Shown here one piece after another: positions 6,266 through 9,151 of a DNA stretch of 9,151 nucleotides. Position 1 is the stretch's first letter. Every line of letters begins with the position of its first letter. The notes under the pieces were generated by a model. That model made no database searches, was not told where the DNA came from, and saw nothing but the letters and a program-made list of their open reading frames with translations. This DNA is from Croceimicrobium sp965658275 (GTDB lineage: Bacteria > Bacteroidota > Bacteroidia > Flavobacteriales > Schleiferiaceae), in assembly GCA_965658275.1 (NCBI GenBank), contig CBFHRN010000072.1, positions 1-9,151 of the forward strand. Reading direction: 5' to 3'. Both the position numbers and the translations under genes were made by a program.

Positions 6266-6385
6266 GACATGAGAACGCTCCTTTGTCGCTGAGAGATTTG
6301 AGACTTGAGACTGGCACTTGATAATATCAATAGTCCGCTAGACTCAAAGCTCTCATATCTCAAAGCGCAGCGGCGGAGAGAGAGG
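6266..6385. repeat. Heptad inverted-repeat element 2
   Basis: The element starts at the base after the acr3 stop with GACAT, then GAGAACGCTCCTttGTCGCT (6271-6290), matching 21 of 25 bases of the word at 3202-3226 in the opposite strand sense. The left arm has heptads GAGATTT GAGACTT GAGACTG (6293-6313). The right arm has TCTCATA TCTCAAA (6351-6364) and a degenerate terminal word, AGCGcAGCGGCGGAG (6364-6378). The centre is a perfect palindrome, TTGATAATATCAA (6318-6330). The whole could fold into one long imperfect hairpin. It has no T-tract and no ORF. It may act as a 3' end or RNA-stability element, or be a small non-autonomous mobile repeat. Confidence 0.7.
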
Positions 6386-6562
6386 GCTTTGAACCTAAGA
6401 CCCCAATATGCTCAATATCAGTAATTTACGAGAACTCTTTTCGCTAAGTCAACCCGCTAAGCAACCCAATCGGCCGCGGAGGGCATTTAGCCCAATTGCT
6501 TGACTCAACAAGGCGAATATAATGGATTCCAAGCCCGTGGTCTAAATTTCAGGGAGTATTAC
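6386..6562. other. Intergenic region before the secreted protein, no gene supported
   Basis: Together with the heptad element and promoter, this fills the 351-bp gap between acr3 and the next gene. A 31-codon ORF with ATG at 6408 and TGA at 6501-6503 (starting MLNISNLRELFSLSQPAKQP) matches nothing I recognise. It contains the tandem repeat CGCTAAGTCAACC / CGCTAAGCAACC at 6442-6466, which differs by a single inserted T. I see no tRNA-like fold or T-tract terminator. The region could be decayed sequence. Confidence 0.4.
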
Positions 6563-6601
6563 ATTAGTTTAACTAATAGCTCTATTTTATTCATACATTT
6601 G
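6563..6601 (+). promoter_or_regulatory. Promoter of the T9SS repeat-protein gene
   Basis: TACATTTG at 6594-6601 is an exact match to the Bacteroidota -7 box TAnnTTTG, 15 bp before the ATG, giving a short leader. The expected -33 region has no clear TTG. Instead it holds a perfect 15-nt palindrome, ATTAGTTTAACTAAT (6563-6577), which could be an operator. The -7 call is by consensus match; the operator is inference. Confidence 0.5.
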
Positions 6602-6616
6602 ACCTAAATATTAAAC

Positions 6617-9151
6617 ATGAAACAGTTCTTAATTTTTCTAGCTCTAGTAGGTACTTCAAGTACTGGATTTAGTCAAAAATTACTCTTTACATCGGAATTT
6701 GGTGGAGACAATTCAAATGGAGCTATTGTTAGCTACGATTTGAGTAATAATACAACGAGCAATGAACTCAGTTTAGCGGGCAATCCTTTCTACGGTTATA
6801 ATATATTTCGTGAGGTTGCCTTCGGAAACCCTCTTTATACAGGCGGCTTAACATTAGGCTCCGATGGGAAGTACTACGGTATCAATACCGCTGCAGGGGG
6901 AACCCGTTCTTCTACATTAACTCCTCCTAAAAGGCCAAGAGGTATATTTTATAGCTACGATCCCGCTACAGGAAACTATGAAGTTTTACATTCATTCATA
7001 GGACATCAAGAATGGCATAGCACTTTGCTTGCAAAATCAGATGCCTTTAACAACGATTTGAGTCATCCTGTATATACAGTGCTTGAGACAAGTCCTGGCG
7101 TGTTTTATGGAATAGCTCTAGCGGGTGGAGTAGCTTATGAGGGTGGAATTTGGAAGTATGACATCAATACGAATCAATACAGTGTAATTGGCAGTTTTAA
7201 AGATCCTTTAAATGATGTCGGTCATAATCCGGTTACAGCTTTGATAAAGGGTGATGGAAATAATATTTACGGTCTTTGTCTCAACAATTCATCCAACAAT
7301 TCTGAAGGTTATCTTTACAAAATAAACACCAGTACGGATTCCTTGTCCTATGTTGACGACCTACTTGCAGCAGGATGGGCAATGGAGCATCCTTATGGGC
7401 AAATGGTCTACAATTCTTCTACCAACAAAATTTACGGGACCAAAGACCTTTTTTCCTCCACCTCAAGTTATGGAGGAGGGGTTTGGAGTTACAACCTTAC
7501 GACATCAACGGTGACTAGTGAATGGGGTATTTTTCTTGGAGATGTAGCCGTTCTTGGAAGTAATGCAACGGGGATTGTACAAGGTAATGATGCCAAAATG
7601 TATGTAACCACGCGCGCTGGAGGAGCTAATGGTACGGGTACAATTATCAAATATAATCCTTCTGACCAATCGTATCTCAAGGTTTTTGATTTTCCAGCGG
7701 GTATGACTCCTGTGTCTGGAACTGGGATGATCGTTTCGGGCAGTAAAATGTTTGGAACATGCTCATACAATTCATTGGGCATTCAAGCTTGGTCTTACGA
7801 TTACACCAATGGAACGTTCCAAACATTATTGACAGGAACAGAATCAGATCCTTTAAGTCCAGGTTATCATATCGAATATGGAATAATTAATGACAATGGA
7901 AATATAATAGGAACTACAAGAAATGGATCTGAAGGTGGTGCTGGCGCACTGTTTTCCCATAATCTTTCAAGTGGTATTACCTCCATTTTAAAAAGTCATG
8001 TTTCTAGAGAAGGGAGAAATATAATGGGTGAATTGACTCAACTGAATGATTCCATCTTTATAGGTTATATCGGAAAGGGTGGGCCCAACACCATTACGGG
8101 AGGCGCTTCTACCGCCTTAGACGAACAAGGGAGTTTGGCTCTTTTTAATGTTGTTTCAGGGTCTGTTCAGCACCTAACGAGTCCTGCAACTTATGGTAAT
8201 GATACCTACGCACAAACGCAATGGATGAATAGCCCTTTACTTGCCTCGAATGGAAAAATCTATTACTCTCATGCCACATTAAGCGGCGCAACTAGTAATT
8301 TACAACAATTGAGAGAACATGATTTAACAAATGCTTCCGTTCCTGTTAAAACTTATAATTGTCCGGAAATAATTGTCACGCCTGCGCCAATAGAAATACC
8401 TAATCAAAAAATTGTAATGGCTGCAGTAAATAACGTTTACGTTTATGATTTAAACACGGCTGTAACAACAGAGTTTAATAATACGCATTCTTATCAGCAA
8501 TATGGACACATGAATGATAACATTATCCTTGCGTCTAATGGTAAAATCTACGGTATGACAGATGCTAGCACACTAGGAGTAGGTACTGGCACCAATAGAT
8601 CTGTTATCTATTCTTTAGACACCATGAACTTTACTTTTCAAGTGGAACATGTCTTTGATAGTATAGTAAGAACCACTAACTCCCAACTCACGGAGTACAA
8701 TGGTAAACTTTACGGTTCTACTAATTTCTTAGGAGCAAATAATCAAGGGCACCTGTTTTCATACGACATGACCACCCAAGCTTATACTATTGAATATAGT
8801 TTTGATTATGATCAAGATGGAGGAGGTTTTAGCGCAGGATGGACACTTTATAATGATAAGTTATATTCAACTTCTAGAACGGGTGGAACAAATGGTTATG
8901 GAACGTTAGTGGCATTTGATTTGACAAATTCTACATTCAATGTTCTAGAACATTTAACTATGGAAAATGGACGCTCTTTTAGAGGTACACCTATCCTTTG
9001 GGACGACACCGTACTAGGGATCGGTGAAATAATTAATAATTCTAATATTCAAATATTACCTAACCCGGCTCGTACAGATTTAAATGTAGAACTAGAAAAC
9101 GTCAGTCTTATTGCAAAATACTCGACAACGGGTCAGCTATTAAAAAGAATT
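6617..9151 (+). CDS. Secreted GloVer-type repeat protein with T9SS sorting domain (3' end cut by window)
   Basis: I translated this directly: 845 codons with no stop before the window end. Residues 1-19/20 (MKQFLIFLALVGTSSTGFSQ) form a Sec signal peptide, probably cut near FS-QK. The body is made of about 14 units of 40-70 residues with a core like NGKxYGxTxxGGxNxxGxLFSYDxxTxxYxxxxSF. Good examples begin near residues 84, 159, 270, 325, 640, 695 and 746; degenerate ones are near 477, 545 and 597. The unit resembles the GloVer tandem repeat (TIGR03803-type), probably blades of beta-propellers (inference). From about 811 a type-A T9SS C-terminal domain begins, with PNPA at 815-818 and STTGQLLKR at 836-844. 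About 35 further residues are expected. The product should be exported to the cell surface or outside. No catalytic motif is seen, and its ligand is unknown. It is richer in A+T and in N/S/T/G than its neighbours. It has its own promoter. Confidence 0.88.
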   Translation, partial: MKQFLIFLALVGTSSTGFSQKLLFTSEFGGDNSNGAIVSYDLSNNTTSNELSLAGNPFYGYNIFREVAFGNPLYTGGLTLGSDGKYYGINTAAGGTRSSTLTPPKRPRGIFYSYDPATGNYEVLHSFIGHQEWHSTLLAKSDAFNNDLSHPVYTVLETSPGVFYGIALAGGVAYEGGIWKYDINTNQYSVIGSFKDPLNDVGHNPVTALIKGDGNNIYGLCLNNSSNNSEGYLYKINTSTDSLSYVDDLLAAGWAMEHPYGQMVYNSSTNKIYGTKDLFSSTSSYGGGVWSYNLTTSTVTSEWGIFLGDVAVLGSNATGIVQGNDAKMYVTTRAGGANGTGTIIKYNPSDQSYLKVFDFPAGMTPVSGTGMIVSGSKMFGTCSYNSLGIQAWSYDYTNGTFQTLLTGTESDPLSPGYHIEYGIINDNGNIIGTTRNGSEGGAGALFSHNLSSGITSILKSHVSREGRNIMGELTQLNDSIFIGYIGKGGPNTITGGASTALDEQGSLALFNVVSGSVQHLTSPATYGNDTYAQTQWMNSPLLASNGKIYYSHATLSGATSNLQQLREHDLTNASVPVKTYNCPEIIVTPAPIEIPNQKIVMAAVNNVYVYDLNTAVTTEFNNTHSYQQYGHMNDNIILASNGKIYGMTDASTLGVGTGTNRSVIYSLDTMNFTFQVEHVFDSIVRTTNSQLTEYNGKLYGSTNFLGANNQGHLFSYDMTTQAYTIEYSFDYDQDGGGFSAGWTLYNDKLYSTSRTGGTNGYGTLVAFDLTNSTFNVLEHLTMENGRSFRGTPILWDDTVLGIGEIINNSNIQILPNPARTDLNVELENVSLIAKYSTTGQLLKRI

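Noticed and set aside
6266..6385. Intrinsic terminator of the ars operon
   Set aside because: The inverted repeat is long and imperfect and is not followed by a T-run. It may still influence the 3' end, but it cannot be called a standard terminator.
7489..7782. 97-codon minus-strand frame
   Set aside because: It lies antisense to the continuous 845-codon secreted protein, which has a signal peptide, repeats and a T9SS domain.

Overview
The window looks like a chromosomal segment of a member of the Bacteroidota, probably a marine Flavobacteriales-type organism (inference). The signs are a secreted protein with a type IX secretion (T9SS) C-terminal signal, a perfect Bacteroidota-style -7 promoter box (TACATTTG), no Shine-Dalgarno-like leaders, and genes whose closest remembered relatives are from this phylum (DUF6428, the MarR-FadN pair). 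No rRNA, tRNA, CRISPR array or insertion sequence was found.

Layout. (1) 149-3008, minus strand: a fatty-acid beta-oxidation unit in which a MarR-type regulator (TTG start) lies 1 bp upstream of fadN, a bifunctional 3-hydroxyacyl-CoA dehydrogenase/enoyl-CoA hydratase. A perfect 12-bp palindrome lies just upstream of the regulator. (2) 3236-4277, minus strand: a PadR-type regulator whose stop overlaps by 8 bp the start of an unnamed four-helix membrane protein. A perfect 19-bp palindrome abuts and includes the first base of the padR start codon. (3) 4372-6265, plus strand, divergent from padR: an arsenic-resistance operon, arsR - DUF6428 protein - acr3 (arsenite efflux), with no arsenate reductase in the cluster. 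(4) 6617 to the window end, plus strand: a large secreted repeat protein (845 residues visible, no stop) with about 14 GloVer/propeller-like repeats, ending inside its T9SS sorting domain.

Between these units are non-coding repeats that share a heptamer (7-nt) design. Two related elements, at 3092-3230 and 6266-6385, carry heptads (GAGATRT / TCTCAYA type) in inverted arms, plus a conserved word, GAGAACGCTCCTnnGTCGCT. That word directly follows the stop codon of two unrelated genes in the same orientation. A third heptad array (CTARRTT) covers the fadN stop codon. This repeat family is the least explained structure in the window.

Three of the four units carry their own regulator, and each of those has a candidate palindromic operator at the expected place: MarR for fatty-acid oxidation, PadR for the membrane protein, ArsR for arsenite efflux. 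The most interesting biology is the PadR/membrane-protein pair, the cysteine-rich DUF6428 protein inside an ars operon without arsC, and the dispersed heptad elements.
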